Source: Mesorhizobium loti (GTDB lineage Bacteria; Pseudomonadota; Alphaproteobacteria; Rhizobiales; Rhizobiaceae). Taken from it: a stretch of DNA of 64,000 nucleotides. The notes below the pieces were generated by a model, which was not told the origin of the DNA, ran no database searches, and saw only the letters and a list, made by a program, of their open reading frames with translations. Below, in pieces: positions 37,143-46,040 of this stretch (its first letter is position 1; each line of letters begins with the position of its first letter). The stretch lies in the NCBI RefSeq assembly GCF_013170705.1, contig NZ_CP033334.1, positions 3,015,501 to 3,079,500 of the forward strand. The letters run 5' to 3'. A program made the position numbers and the translations under genes.

Positions 37143-37169
37143 GGCCGCCCTGGTTACTCCTGGGCGGCC
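37143..37169 (+). terminator. Hairpin after the small secreted-protein gene
   Basis: GGCCGCCC and GGGCGGCC form a perfect 8 bp stem with an 11-base loop, 17 bp past the stop codon. It is a likely end of the upstream transcript, though a T-run is lacking. Confidence 0.55.
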
Positions 37170-37439
37170 ACACTATCGGCCAATCGTCGTCCTCGCAGTC
37201 TTGCAGGAATGAGGGCATCCCGGATTAATTGTCCGCGCGTGAATGCGCCTGGGCGTGATCTGTCAGGTCGCCTTCGTCGTCTGGCTCGATCAGGTCGATT
37301 AGCGCTGCTATCCGTGTTCCCGGCAATGGCCATCCCTGGCTCATCAGCGCCTCATCAGCAACGGCCCAAGCCCAAGCCTCTCTCAATGGAGCGCTTGCCA
37401 CCAGCCATTCGAAGGCGGTCGCGAAAATGCCTTGGCGCA

Positions 37440-37468
37440 CTTGACGCAGCCGAAATCGATTCCCAACT
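37440..37468 (+). promoter_or_regulatory. Possible RpoH promoter for the first Hsp20 gene
   Basis: CTTGAC at 37440-37445, a 16-base spacer, then CCCAACT at 37462-37468. This resembles the heat-shock sigma factor pattern (CTTGAA, then CCCCAT) of alphaproteobacteria. Transcription from it would give a leader of about 90 bases containing the ROSE element. The match is partial. Confidence 0.4.
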
Positions 37469-37475
37469 CATCACT

Positions 37476-37566
37476 GTCGGTCGCCGCGAAAGGGGCCGAT
37501 GTGTCAGGGAGCGCCACGCTTCTTGGCGTTCCCTCGTATCTATGTTGCTCCAAGGAGGATGTAGTT
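37476..37566 (+). promoter_or_regulatory. ROSE-type RNA thermometer
   Basis: The leader of the first Hsp20 gene ends in TTGCTCCAAGGAGGAT (37545-37560), where the ribosome site can pair with the UUGCU-type anti-SD, the hallmark of ROSE elements. A second hairpin just upstream has arms GGGAGCGCCA and TGGCGTTCCC. ROSE elements melt on heat shock and free the ribosome site of small heat-shock genes in rhizobia. The boundaries are approximate. Confidence 0.75.
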
Positions 37567-38034
37567 ATGAGAACGAACCTGGACTTTTCCCCCTTCTATC
37601 GGTCGAGCATCGGCTTTGACCGCGTCTTCAACCTGCTCGAAAACGCCAGCCCGTCACAGAACGCGGACAACTGGCCGCCTTACGATATCGCCAAGCTCGG
37701 CGAAGACACCTATCGCATAGTCCTCGCGGTCGCCGGTTTCGGTGAAGACCAGCTTACGATCACGCATCAGCCAAATATGTTGGTTATCGAGGGCGTCAAG
37801 ACAGAGAACGACGAGGTTCAATACCTCCATCATGGCCTGGCGTTGAGGCCGTTCGCGCGCCGCTTCGAGCTGGCCGATCATGTGACCATTGTCGGGGCAA
37901 AGCTCGAAAACGGTCTGCTGATTGTCGACCTCAAGAAAGAAATTCCCGAGGAAATGAAGCCGCGCCGCATCGCGATCAACGTCGAGACCGACAAGAAGGC
38001 GGCGACCAAGCGCATTGAAAGCGCGGCGGCCTGA
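37567..38034 (+). CDS. Hsp20 small heat-shock protein, IbpA-like
   Basis: A 155 aa small heat-shock protein with an alpha-crystallin domain (about 35-130). It starts RTNLDFSPFYRSSIGFDRVF, then NWPPYDIAKLGEDTYRIVLAVAGF, and ends the domain with GLLIVDLKKEIPEE. The order is that of rhizobial class A sHsps (IbpA/HspA type). It binds unfolding proteins. The start is fixed by a perfect AAGGAGG site inside the ROSE hairpin, so translation is probably temperature-controlled. Confidence 0.93.
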   Translation: MRTNLDFSPFYRSSIGFDRVFNLLENASPSQNADNWPPYDIAKLGEDTYRIVLAVAGFGEDQLTITHQPNMLVIEGVKTENDEVQYLHHGLALRPFARRFELADHVTIVGAKLENGLLIVDLKKEIPEEMKPRRIAINVETDKKAATKRIESAAA

Positions 38035-38123
38035 TCTTCGGCGGTCGGCCCGCGGCAGACACCCCGTCCTGTCGTGGGTGGGGTTCTGGGCGCGGCCCAA
38101 AAACACGAAAAGGAGAAGGAAAA

Positions 38124-38633
38124 ATGAGCGTACGTGACTTGATTCCCTGGAGCCGTGGCGGCAGCCAGGCACCGAGCATCTATCGCGGTGACGACATGGA
38201 TCCGTTCCTGTCGTTGCATCGCAATGTCAACCGTCTGTTCGACGAGGTGTTCCGCGGTTTTGACACGCCTTCGTTGCTGGGCCGCGTGGCCCCTCTCAAC
38301 GGCACCTGGCCAAGCGTGGAGTTCTCGGAAACCGACCAGGAAATCCGGGTGACGGCCGAAATCCCCGGCCTCGATGAAAACGACGTCGAGGTCATGCTGG
38401 ATGACGGTGTTCTGACGCTTCGCGGCGAGAAGAAGGCGGAGAGCGAGGACAAGGACCGCCAGTTCAGCGAACGCCACTACGGGCGTTTTGAGCGGCGCTT
38501 CAGTCTCGGCCGTGAGGTTGAAGAGGACAAGGTGGCGGCGACGTTCAAGAACGGTGTGCTCACCGTGACACTGCCGAAGACCAAAAAGGCGCAGGCAAAC
38601 GCCAGGCGCATTGCAATCAACGGCAACAAATGA
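38124..38633 (+). CDS. Hsp20 small heat-shock protein, class C-like
   Basis: A 169 aa small heat-shock protein of a different class from its neighbour. The N-terminal part is SVRDLIPWSRGGSQAPS. The alpha-crystallin domain (about 55-150) has WPSVEFSETDQEIRVTAEIPGLDENDVEV, a charged loop (EKKAESEDKDRQ), YGRFERRFSLG and NGVLTVTLPK. It follows the first Hsp20 gene by 89 bp, has its own AAGGAGAAGG site and lacks a ROSE-like leader. Co-transcription is likely. Confidence 0.93.
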   Translation: MSVRDLIPWSRGGSQAPSIYRGDDMDPFLSLHRNVNRLFDEVFRGFDTPSLLGRVAPLNGTWPSVEFSETDQEIRVTAEIPGLDENDVEVMLDDGVLTLRGEKKAESEDKDRQFSERHYGRFERRFSLGREVEEDKVAATFKNGVLTVTLPKTKKAQANARRIAINGNK

Positions 38634-38638
38634 CGGTC

Positions 38639-38676
38639 GCGAAGGAGGCCGGGGCTCGATGGGCCCCGGTCCTCGC
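38639..38676 (+). terminator. Hairpin after the Hsp20 genes
   Basis: GCCGGGGC and GCCCCGGT form a stem with a short loop, extended on the outside by GCGAAGGAG and CCTCGC pairing. It follows the second Hsp20 gene and probably ends the heat-shock transcript. Confidence 0.55.
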
Positions 38677-38776
38677 GGATGGCGAGGAACGTCAAATGAC
38701 GTCCGGCAGTCACAGACGAAAGAGCCGCATCATGGGATGCTGGAATCAACCCTTTGCAATTCACAGGAGGTAACAA

Positions 38777-39076
38777 ATGACCAGTCTGGCTTTCCTTGCT
38801 CCCGTGCAGGTTAAGACCAGTAATGTGGTACACGACATCAACACGGTGCGGGAGGCGCTCGTATTCCTGAATCAATGGCCGAAGGCCCGTCGGGGACCGA
38901 TATACAGCTGCGCGGTGAGAGGCTGCAACGCCGCGATCGCCGGGCAGATGCCAACCGAACAGGCGCGACAGGCATTTGTCAGCTTTGCCGAGACAGCTGG
39001 GGTGCTGGCCAAATCCGATTTTCCGCCATTGGCCGGGGCTGATCAAAAGCTCTCCGTTTCTGGACGCAGTCCCTGA
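38777..39076 (+). CDS. DUF982 protein (copy 4)
   Basis: A 99 aa DUF982 protein: VQVKTSNVVHDINTVREALVFLNQWPKARRGPIYSCAVRGCNAAIAGQMPTEQARQAFVSFAETAGVL in outline, then a polar tail. An AGGAGG site precedes the ATG. It shares the xWPxxxRGP and C-xx-AIAG features of the family. It follows the second Hsp20 gene, beyond a hairpin. Function unknown. Confidence 0.8.
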   Translation: MTSLAFLAPVQVKTSNVVHDINTVREALVFLNQWPKARRGPIYSCAVRGCNAAIAGQMPTEQARQAFVSFAETAGVLAKSDFPPLAGADQKLSVSGRSP

Positions 39077-39132
39077 CTTTCAGTTCAGGACTCTCCACGA
39101 GGCTCGATCAGCGCCGCCCTCGATCCACACGG

Positions 39133-40098
39133 TTAGCGGTTAGACTGGCTTGTGCGTTGCTGAATTTTCCGCATCAATTCCTGAGCGACAAACAGGTCAA
39201 GGTGGCCACCGCCGCAGTTCTTGTAGAGCGTTATGTCTTCCGGCAGAATACGGCGCGGGTCGGAGCCACCACACAATTCAAAAAGGTCGGCTTCGATATC
39301 GTCCCATAGCATGACACCGCTCTCCACCGGCTGCAGGAAGTCGCCGCACGAGCTGCATTGAGAACGGCTGTCGGTGAACAGCCTCGCACGCTCGATCGTC
39401 CGATCATCTGCTTCCCGCATCTGGGGGTTCCAGCCGCCAATCAGGCTGACATGGCAACCGGGGCGAAGCAGATGCCCGTGGATCAACGGGGACTGCGCCA
39501 TCGTCGCGCTTGAAACGATGTCGGCCTCGCAAAGAGCGTCGTCAAGCCGCTCCGCCACTTCCACGGGAAGTCCTTCCCGGGCCATTGCATCGGCGATCTC
39601 TATCGCCCGCGCTGGCGTCCTGTTCCAGATGCGGACGATGCTGATGGATGGGCGGACAGCGAGCATCGCACTGATGACGTGAGGCGCTAGGGCACCAGCG
39701 CCGATCATCAGTAAATTGCGAGCATCCGCCCTCGCCAGAAGATCCGCGCCAAGGGCGGAATCGGCGGCCGTCTTCCTCAACGTCAGGGCGGTGCCGTCCG
39801 CCACCATTACCGGTGTTCCGGTTTGTGCATCGAAGGCTGCGTAAATTCCCTGATTGGCCGGCAACGGTTCGATGCGCGACGGGTTCTCGGGAAAGACCGT
39901 GACCAGTTTTGCCCCCAGGAGCCTGTCTCGCTGCCAGGCCGGCAACACGATCAGATTGCGCGCATTGTCGCCTCCGGGCTCGCTGAGCACGACCTCTTGA
40001 ACCTCTGGCATCGGAGCCTGGTGCGCGAGGCGCAACGCGTCGACCAGGCCGCGGTAATCGAGCAGTTCATGCACGGTCGGGCCGTCGATCAGATGCAT
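39133..40098 (-). CDS. Ornithine cyclodeaminase / mu-crystallin family protein
   Basis: A 321 aa protein of the OCD/mu-crystallin family, whose members are NAD(P)-dependent and act on amino or imino acids (ornithine cyclodeaminase, ketimine reductase, alanine dehydrogenase types). The Rossmann motif is LLMIGAGALAPH. Also seen are GGxNPQMREAD, EADIVSSATMAQSPLI and DITLYKNCGGGHLDL at the C terminus. Three cysteines in DSRSQCSSCGDF and a further one are unusual. The start at MHLIDGPTV was chosen from family starts. It overlaps the GlpD-like gene by 10 bp and is last in the five-gene minus-strand operon. Substrate unknown. Confidence 0.85.
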   Translation of the reverse strand: MHLIDGPTVHELLDYRGLVDALRLAHQAPMPEVQEVVLSEPGGDNARNLIVLPAWQRDRLLGAKLVTVFPENPSRIEPLPANQGIYAAFDAQTGTPVMVADGTALTLRKTAADSALGADLLARADARNLLMIGAGALAPHVISAMLAVRPSISIVRIWNRTPARAIEIADAMAREGLPVEVAERLDDALCEADIVSSATMAQSPLIHGHLLRPGCHVSLIGGWNPQMREADDRTIERARLFTDSRSQCSSCGDFLQPVESGVMLWDDIEADLFELCGGSDPRRILPEDITLYKNCGGGHLDLFVAQELMRKIQQRTSQSNR

Positions 40099-41633
40099 GG
40101 CTTCGCCATCCCGAATTCCCGCGCAACGAGATTGTTGTATCGCTCGACTTCCTGCGCGACCTCGGCGGGCGACCAGCCCATGATATCGGCGATCGCCTCG
40201 GCCGCCTGCCGAGCGATATCCAGGCCGAGCCGCTCTGACCATCCAAGGCCAAGACGACGAAACAGCAGGTCGTCGAGATGGAAAACCAGTTCCTCGCGGG
40301 CAGCGAGCCGCAACTGCTCGATGTCAATTGCTGCGTGGCTCGATGTGGAATGACCAGTTGAGGAAGGCTTGGCGATCCGGGCAGCGTAGGAAACGGGACG
40401 GCTGGGATACTCAGGCCGGATTCGTTTCGACACCGCTTCGGCGATGCTGGCGCCGGCATTCCTGTGTGTCATCAGCAAGCCGCCAGTATAAGTATAGTAG
40501 GCGGATCCGCCGGGCCTTGACAGATCGTGGAGCAGAACCGCCTCGCAGCCATCCGGATGGCCCGGACGCGCCGTCCTCGGCCGTACCCCGGCCCAGCTAT
40601 AGAGCACATCTTCGCGCGCGATGGGGATGGAAGGAAAGATCGACCTGAAATCCTGCAGCAGGGCAAGTATGGTCGACTCGTCCGCGCGAAAGCCATCGGG
40701 CGTGGGGTCGCACGGCTCGTCGCGAGGTCCGAAATAATGCAGATCGCCCCATGGGATGACATAGAACGGATTGCCGTCTGGCAGGACCGTCTCAAGCGCC
40801 AGACCGCGGAATTCGTCCGGCAGCCGCGTGACGATGTTTGTTCCCTTCAGTCCCTGATTGACGTGAGGGACCGAAAGGCCGCACCGGGAAGCCGTTTCAT
40901 CCACCCAGGCGCCGGTCGCGTTGACGATGCAGTCGGCGGCTATCGTCGACAAGACATTGCCATCCTCGGCCCGGCCGCGCCTGTCGGCAACAGCAAGATG
41001 CCATCTGCCATCCGTGGCCTGCCTGATGCCGGTCACTTCGGCATAGTTGCGCACCTGCGCGCCGCAATCGCGGGCATTCATGACTGTATCGACGCAAATG
41101 CGCTCGGGCCAGTCGAACTGGTATTCGGTGAACTTGACCGCGCCGACCAGATCCTGCCTGCCACGCAGGTGGCGAAGCGCAGGCTCGGACGCCGCCTCCT
41201 CGGAACCGAGCACCTCGAAATCGAGCGGCACGCCGCCGGGATCGAGCAGCTCCAACAGTCGGAAACCCAGCCGGGCCTTCCACGCTGGGATGCCGTCGTT
41301 GCGATAGAGCGGCGTGTAGAAGCGGACGGGGCGCACCCGTTCCGGCGTCGCCCGGACGAAACGCGATCGGTCGCGCATGGCGCGCCTTGCCAGTTCCAGA
41401 TGTTCGATGGCCATGCGGGGCTTGAGCAGGAAGTTCCAGATCGACCGGCCGGGAGAGAAATAGGTCAAGCCGCAATGCTGCAGGCGGCTGGAGCGGCTCG
41501 ACGTGCCGGAGGCAAAGTCGCCGCGTTCGAGCAGCACGGTGCTAAAACCAGCGGCGGCCAGATGGTTGGCGGCGCTGGCGCCGGTGATGCCGCCGCCGAT
41601 GACGGCGACCTGAAATGAGGCCCTCTGGTTCAT
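40089..41633 (-). CDS. GlpD-like FAD-dependent oxidoreductase
   Basis: A 514 aa flavoprotein of the glycerol-3-phosphate dehydrogenase/DAO superfamily. It has an N-terminal FAD motif VAVIGGGITGASAANHLAAAGFSTVLLERGDFASGTSSRSSRL, then YFSPGRSIWNFLLKPRM and INATGAWVDE-type stretches, and a C-terminal helical cap (about 390-514). It resembles GlpD most in the FASGTSSRSSRL region. The catabolic context argues for oxidation of an amino, imino or hydroxy compound instead of glycerol-3-phosphate; that is inference. It overlaps both neighbours (10 bp and 4 bp). Confidence 0.83.
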   Translation of the reverse strand: MNQRASFQVAVIGGGITGASAANHLAAAGFSTVLLERGDFASGTSSRSSRLQHCGLTYFSPGRSIWNFLLKPRMAIEHLELARRAMRDRSRFVRATPERVRPVRFYTPLYRNDGIPAWKARLGFRLLELLDPGGVPLDFEVLGSEEAASEPALRHLRGRQDLVGAVKFTEYQFDWPERICVDTVMNARDCGAQVRNYAEVTGIRQATDGRWHLAVADRRGRAEDGNVLSTIAADCIVNATGAWVDETASRCGLSVPHVNQGLKGTNIVTRLPDEFRGLALETVLPDGNPFYVIPWGDLHYFGPRDEPCDPTPDGFRADESTILALLQDFRSIFPSIPIAREDVLYSWAGVRPRTARPGHPDGCEAVLLHDLSRPGGSAYYTYTGGLLMTHRNAGASIAEAVSKRIRPEYPSRPVSYAARIAKPSSTGHSTSSHAAIDIEQLRLAAREELVFHLDDLLFRRLGLGWSERLGLDIARQAAEAIADIMGWSPAEVAQEVERYNNLVAREFGMAKPCI

Positions 41634-43702
41634 AGGGCGAGAGAAAGGCGGAAGGCCTCGTATATGGAGGCGTGGATGTTCCTGCTGGCAACGGCATCGC
41701 CAATGCGGTGCAGCTCAAATCCTCCGCTGGCACGGGCTTCCTGTGGCACAGCCGTCGGGTCAAGGAGCGCCGCCAGCGACGTCACCCCCTTGTTGCGGGA
41801 AAGATCGCGCAGCGAATTGAAGACCTCGTCGAGAGGCATGGTGCCACGCTCGACAATGATGCGGGGAGCCGAAATTTCGAGTTCCTGTCCGGTCAGTTCA
41901 TGCCTGAACACGGCGTTCAGCTGGTTGGAGCCGTTGCGTTCGACCCTGACCAGATGGTGGTCAACGGTCACCTTTATGCCGCGCTGGCGGAATTGCTTGC
42001 GGTAGACAGCGCGAGAGGAATATTCGATCTCCTGCCCGAGGCTGTCGTCTATGGTGACGAGATGGACGGATGCTCCCTGCTCGGCCAGGTGCAGCGCGGT
42101 CGATATGCCTTCATGCCTGCCTGTCCCGTCATAGAGCAGCACGTCGCCGCCTTGCTGCGTGCTGGCGCTCAGGACATCCCAGATGGTCTCGCAATGTTGC
42201 GCGCCCGGCAGCCAGTCGAGGTCCGGCAAGCCGCCGGTGGCAACGATGACGCTGTCCGGCTCCTCGGCCAGCACATCGGCGTCACCGGCGTAGACGTCGC
42301 AGCGAACGTCCACGCCGAGACGCTCCAGTTCGGACACCCGCCAGTCGATGATGCCGATCAGATCCTTGCGCCAGGTCGCGCGGCAGGCGAGGAGAACCTG
42401 CCCGCCGGGCCTGCTCGATGCCTCGAAGAGCACCACGCGATGGCCGCGCTCGGCGCACACACGTGCGGCCTCGAGGCCGGCGGGACCGCCGCCGATGACC
42501 ACCACCTTGCGGATGTGGCTGGCTGGCTCGATAATCTGCGGCAGGATCGTCTCGCGACCAGAAGCCGGATTGTGGATGCAATTCACCTTCTTGTGCATGC
42601 AGTAGGACGCGCCGACGCACGGGCGAATGCGTTCCTCCTCGCCGCGCATCAGCTTGTTGACGATCTGCGGATCGGCCATGTGGGCGCGTGTCATGGCGAC
42701 CATGTCGAGAAGCCCGTCGCGTATGGCGTGGCGCGCCGTGGCGAGATCTGTAATGCGGGCGGCATGGAAGACCGGAAGCTTGGTATGCTGCCGGAACATC
42801 CCGACCCGTGAGAGGAAGGGTGACAGAGGCTGCGACATGCCCGGCATGTTCTGCTCGGCCAGCGCGATGACGGTATCCATCCTGCCGAATATGCAGTTGA
42901 ATACGTCGATAAGCCCTTCGCGCTCGAAAATCCGCGCGATTTCAAGGCAGTCCTCGAAATTCAAGCCATCCTCGCTCGCCTCGTCGATGACGAAGCGCAT
43001 GCTGACGACGGTTTCGTCCCGGACTCGCTTGCGGATTTCTTCGTGCACCATCAGGCCGAAGCGAACGCGGTTCTCCACCGAGCCGCCAAAGCGATCGGTG
43101 CGGAAATTGGTACGTGGAGAAAAGAACTGGCCGATCAGGTGGCCACCGGTCAGTGTCTCGACACCGTCCAGACCGCCTTCGACGCAGCGCGCGGCCGCAT
43201 CGCCATAGGCCTTGACCACGCGCGCTATGTCATGTTCGTCCATCTCTCGGGAAAACGCGCGATGCTGTGTCTCCCTCGATCGGGAAGGGGCGATCGCTGG
43301 CAGCCAATTGCTGGTCGTGGCGTCGGCGCGGCGACCCAGATGCGATATCTGGCACATCAGGGCCGCCCCCTGTGCATGGATGCGCCGCGAGAACTGCTGC
43401 AGGTGCGGGATGATCTCGTCGGTGGCGATGTTGATCTGGCCGCCGCCCCAGTTCGAATCCACATCCACCATCGAGGAACCGCCGAACATCGTCAGGGCCA
43501 GCCCACCCCTGGCCTTTTCCTCGTGATAGCGCTGGTAGCGCTCCAGCGGGAATCCGCCTTCCTCCATGAAAGAGGCGTGACTGGTGCTCATGACACGATT
43601 GCGCAGCACCAGCTTTTTGATGGTCAGCGGCTGCAGCAGGGGATCCTTGCTGCGTGCCGTCGAGGCGGACGACGAATCTGGTTGGGGCATTGCCGGGTCC
43701 AT
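41630..43702 (-). CDS. NADH:flavin oxidoreductase / trimethylamine-dehydrogenase-like enzyme
   Basis: A 690 aa two-part flavo-iron-sulfur enzyme. The N-terminal half is an FMN-binding Old Yellow Enzyme barrel (LQPLTIKKLVLRNRVMSTSHASF, GHLIGQFFSPRTNFRTD). Next is a cysteine set CVGASYCMHK...NCIHNP that can hold a 4Fe-4S cluster. The C-terminal half has an FAD/NAD module with VVVIGGGPAGLEAARVCAERG. The order matches dimethylamine/trimethylamine dehydrogenase, N-methylproline demethylase and 2,4-dienoyl-CoA reductase. With a TetR/BetI-like regulator and amino-acid enzymes nearby, an N-methylated amino acid is plausible. The start is uncertain; a second ATG lies four codons on. Confidence 0.83.
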   Translation of the reverse strand: MDPAMPQPDSSSASTARSKDPLLQPLTIKKLVLRNRVMSTSHASFMEEGGFPLERYQRYHEEKARGGLALTMFGGSSMVDVDSNWGGGQINIATDEIIPHLQQFSRRIHAQGAALMCQISHLGRRADATTSNWLPAIAPSRSRETQHRAFSREMDEHDIARVVKAYGDAAARCVEGGLDGVETLTGGHLIGQFFSPRTNFRTDRFGGSVENRVRFGLMVHEEIRKRVRDETVVSMRFVIDEASEDGLNFEDCLEIARIFEREGLIDVFNCIFGRMDTVIALAEQNMPGMSQPLSPFLSRVGMFRQHTKLPVFHAARITDLATARHAIRDGLLDMVAMTRAHMADPQIVNKLMRGEEERIRPCVGASYCMHKKVNCIHNPASGRETILPQIIEPASHIRKVVVIGGGPAGLEAARVCAERGHRVVLFEASSRPGGQVLLACRATWRKDLIGIIDWRVSELERLGVDVRCDVYAGDADVLAEEPDSVIVATGGLPDLDWLPGAQHCETIWDVLSASTQQGGDVLLYDGTGRHEGISTALHLAEQGASVHLVTIDDSLGQEIEYSSRAVYRKQFRQRGIKVTVDHHLVRVERNGSNQLNAVFRHELTGQELEISAPRIIVERGTMPLDEVFNSLRDLSRNKGVTSLAALLDPTAVPQEARASGGFELHRIGDAVASRNIHASIYEAFRLSLAL

Positions 43703-43746
43703 GGCTTGCACTTGCGCTGGAGCGGAAGAGTGGAAAAAGGCGTGGT

Positions 43747-45147
43747 TCAGAACCTGCCTTCCGCGCGGATCTCGGCCTGCACTTTTTCGATGCTCTCGCG
43801 CAGGATCGAGATCATGGTGTCGATCTCTTCCTTCTTGATGATCAGCGCCGGCGAAAGCACGCACATGCTGCCTATAGGCCGAACGATCAGACCGTTCTCG
43901 TAGCATAGGCGGTCGATGCGTGCCGCCACGGCCTTGTCGAAGTCGGTCGCCGCCTGCGAATGCGGATCGGTGGCGCATTCCACGCAACCCAGCAGACCGA
44001 TGCCGCGTACGTCGCCGACAAGAGGAATCTCGCCGAGCTTGCGCAACTGCTCCTGGAAATAGGGCGCGACTTCGCGGACATGCGCGAGCAGCCCGCCTTG
44101 CTCGATCACCTCGATGTTGGCAAGCGCCGCCGCGCAACTCACTGGATGGCCGCTATAGGTGTAACCGTTGGTGTAAGCGCTCCCCTTCGCGTTCTCGCCG
44201 GATATACGTCCCAGGACCGCGTCCGAGATGACGAAGCCGCCAAGCGGCACGTAGCCGGAGGTTACCCCCTTGGCGAAGGTAATGATGTCAGGGACGATAT
44301 CGAAGGCGGGTTCGGACGCGAACCATTCGCCGCAGCGGCCGAAGCCGGTGACGACCTCGTCGGAGATGTAGAGGATGTCGTGCTTGCGGCAGATCTCGAG
44401 GAAGCGGCGATGATATCCCTTGGGCGGCACGATGACGCCGCCCGAGGCCAGAACCGGCTCCGCCAGGAAGGCGCCGATATTCTGCGGCCCCAGGCTCTCG
44501 ATCCGCTCTTCGAACTCGGCCACGAGGAATTCGAGGAAAGCGGCTTCGTCGCCGCCCTGCGGATGACGATAGCGGTTTGGCGCCGAGATGAAGGTGACGT
44601 TATCCATCTCCAGGTCGAAATTGGGACGGTTGCCAGCCCGCCCCGAACAGGCCGCGGTAAGATGCGTGCTTCCGTGGTAGCCGTCGATGCGGCAGATGAT
44701 CGTCTTCTTGCTGGGACGCCCCAGCACGTTGTTGAAGAACTGCATGAAGCGAAGCGCCGAATCCACCGCCGATGAGCCGCCGGTGGTAAAGAACACATGG
44801 TTGAGATCGCCCGGGGCGAATTCGGCGATACGCCTTGCCAGCCCCGCCGATGGGCCGTTCAGCGAATACCAGGGCGAGTTGTAGCAGATGCGCAGCGCCT
44901 GCGCGGCGATCGCATCGGCGATGGGCTTGCAGTTGTAGCCGACCTGCGTGCACCACATCCCGGCGGGGCCGTCGATCATCCTGCGGCCGCGACTGTCGGT
45001 GATGTAGATGCCATCTGCCGACGTGAACAGGGTGCGGCCGCCGGAGGTGCCGAGCTTGGCCAGCTCCTCGGCCGGGCTGATGAGATGGCGGTGGGCCGCA
45101 TCTTCGAGTTCCGCGACGTTCCACTGGGATCCGGTCTCTGAATACAT
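43747..45147 (-). CDS. Class III aminotransferase (aspartate aminotransferase family)
   Basis: A 466 aa PLP-dependent omega-type aminotransferase. It shows GPAGMWCTQVGYNCKPIADAI, FTTGGSSAVDSALRF, DGYHGSTHLTAACSG, DEVVTGFGRCGEWFA and the PLP lysine in ITFAKGVTSGYVPLGG. The class includes putrescine, beta-alanine and taurine transaminases. It usually moves an amino group from a terminal amine to pyruvate or oxoglutarate. The start at MYSETGSQW was chosen as the first conserved residue. It precedes the flavoenzyme genes, 44 bp apart, in the same operon. Confidence 0.9.
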   Translation of the reverse strand: MYSETGSQWNVAELEDAAHRHLISPAEELAKLGTSGGRTLFTSADGIYITDSRGRRMIDGPAGMWCTQVGYNCKPIADAIAAQALRICYNSPWYSLNGPSAGLARRIAEFAPGDLNHVFFTTGGSSAVDSALRFMQFFNNVLGRPSKKTIICRIDGYHGSTHLTAACSGRAGNRPNFDLEMDNVTFISAPNRYRHPQGGDEAAFLEFLVAEFEERIESLGPQNIGAFLAEPVLASGGVIVPPKGYHRRFLEICRKHDILYISDEVVTGFGRCGEWFASEPAFDIVPDIITFAKGVTSGYVPLGGFVISDAVLGRISGENAKGSAYTNGYTYSGHPVSCAAALANIEVIEQGGLLAHVREVAPYFQEQLRKLGEIPLVGDVRGIGLLGCVECATDPHSQAATDFDKAVAARIDRLCYENGLIVRPIGSMCVLSPALIIKKEEIDTMISILRESIEKVQAEIRAEGRF

Positions 45148-45201
45148 GTGTTGTCTCTTGTCTTGGCTTGTTGTCTTGGTGTCCGCGGGCATGCCGTCGT
45201 G

Positions 45202-45849
45202 TCAGCGGGGCGAAACGGATGGTGCCGGGCTGAAATCGTCTGGGAAGAATGCCGACAGGAAGGTCAGGCAGATCTGCCTGTAGCGTTTGCGGTCTTGCGG
45301 GCCATTCTGGCCGGTGACGTGCCCGAATATCCAGCAGCCGTCAGTGATGGCATAGAGACCCTGGGATACCGCATCGACATCGATGTCGAGCGACCGAAGC
45401 GTGGCAAGCTCGCGGACCAGATCGGTTATCGACTGCAGGGACCGGCGTTTCAGTTCGCTGCAACGCCTCTTGTAGGCCGTGACGCGCGGGGCTTCGTCCC
45501 AGAAGGCCATCCAGACCGCGAGGTCGGCTGCCCTGGCTATCCTCGGATCGAAATCGACCTCAAGTAGAATGCGCAGTCGCTCGGCGGGAGAGCTTGGGGC
45601 GGCCGCCATCGCCTCGGACCAGACCGCCTCATAATTGCTGGCCACGAGGTTGAGGGCCGCAAGCAGCAGGCGCTCCTTCGTCTTGAAGTGAAAGGCGATG
45701 ACGCCATAGCTGCATCCGGCTTCGCTGGCGATGTCGTTCACCGTGATCCCGGACAGGCCGCGCCTGGCTATCACCGCGCACGCCGCCTCCAGCAGCTGCT
45801 TGCGGCGCTGGGCGCTATGGTTCGATATCTCGGTTTTTTTTAGGCTCAT
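45202..45849 (-). CDS. TetR/BetI-like transcriptional repressor
   Basis: A 215 aa TetR-family regulator. The N-terminal helix-turn-helix is RRKQLLEAACAVIARRGLSGITVNDIASEAGCSYGVIAFHFKTKERLL. The C-terminal ligand-binding part (RVTAYKRRCSELKRRSLQSI, GLYAITDGCWIFG) resembles BetI. The start was set at MSLKKTEI; upstream in-frame ATGs would add an AT-rich leader. It is first of the minus-strand operon and divergent from the ABC importer, with an inverted repeat between them. Repression relieved by the imported substrate is likely. Confidence 0.87.
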   Translation of the reverse strand: MSLKKTEISNHSAQRRKQLLEAACAVIARRGLSGITVNDIASEAGCSYGVIAFHFKTKERLLLAALNLVASNYEAVWSEAMAAAPSSPAERLRILLEVDFDPRIARAADLAVWMAFWDEAPRVTAYKRRCSELKRRSLQSITDLVRELATLRSLDIDVDAVSQGLYAITDGCWIFGHVTGQNGPQDRKRYRQICLTFLSAFFPDDFSPAPSVSPR

Positions 45850-45906
45850 CAGCAATGCTATGAACTTTATGTGATTGTTGTCAATGGCATTTTCGGGACA
45901 ATTTTT

Positions 45907-45939
45907 TGATTGATCGATCATATTTTTATTGACCAATCA
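45907..45939. promoter_or_regulatory. Inverted repeat, putative TetR operator
   Basis: TGATTGATCGA (45907-45917) and TTGACCAATCA (45929-45939) are inverted copies at 9 of 11 positions, with 11 bases between. They sit in the AT-rich region between the TetR gene and the divergent ABC operon. The TGATTG-type arm resembles BetI operators. The site would let one repressor control both directions. Confidence 0.5.
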
Positions 45940-46040
45940 GATTTCGGAATCGATATTGCCGGCCTAATGAAGGAGGCGCGGCCTGTTCTCGATCGAGCAG
46001 GCGCGGCGTTGAAAGAACCAAAAAACAAAGGGGAAAGAAC

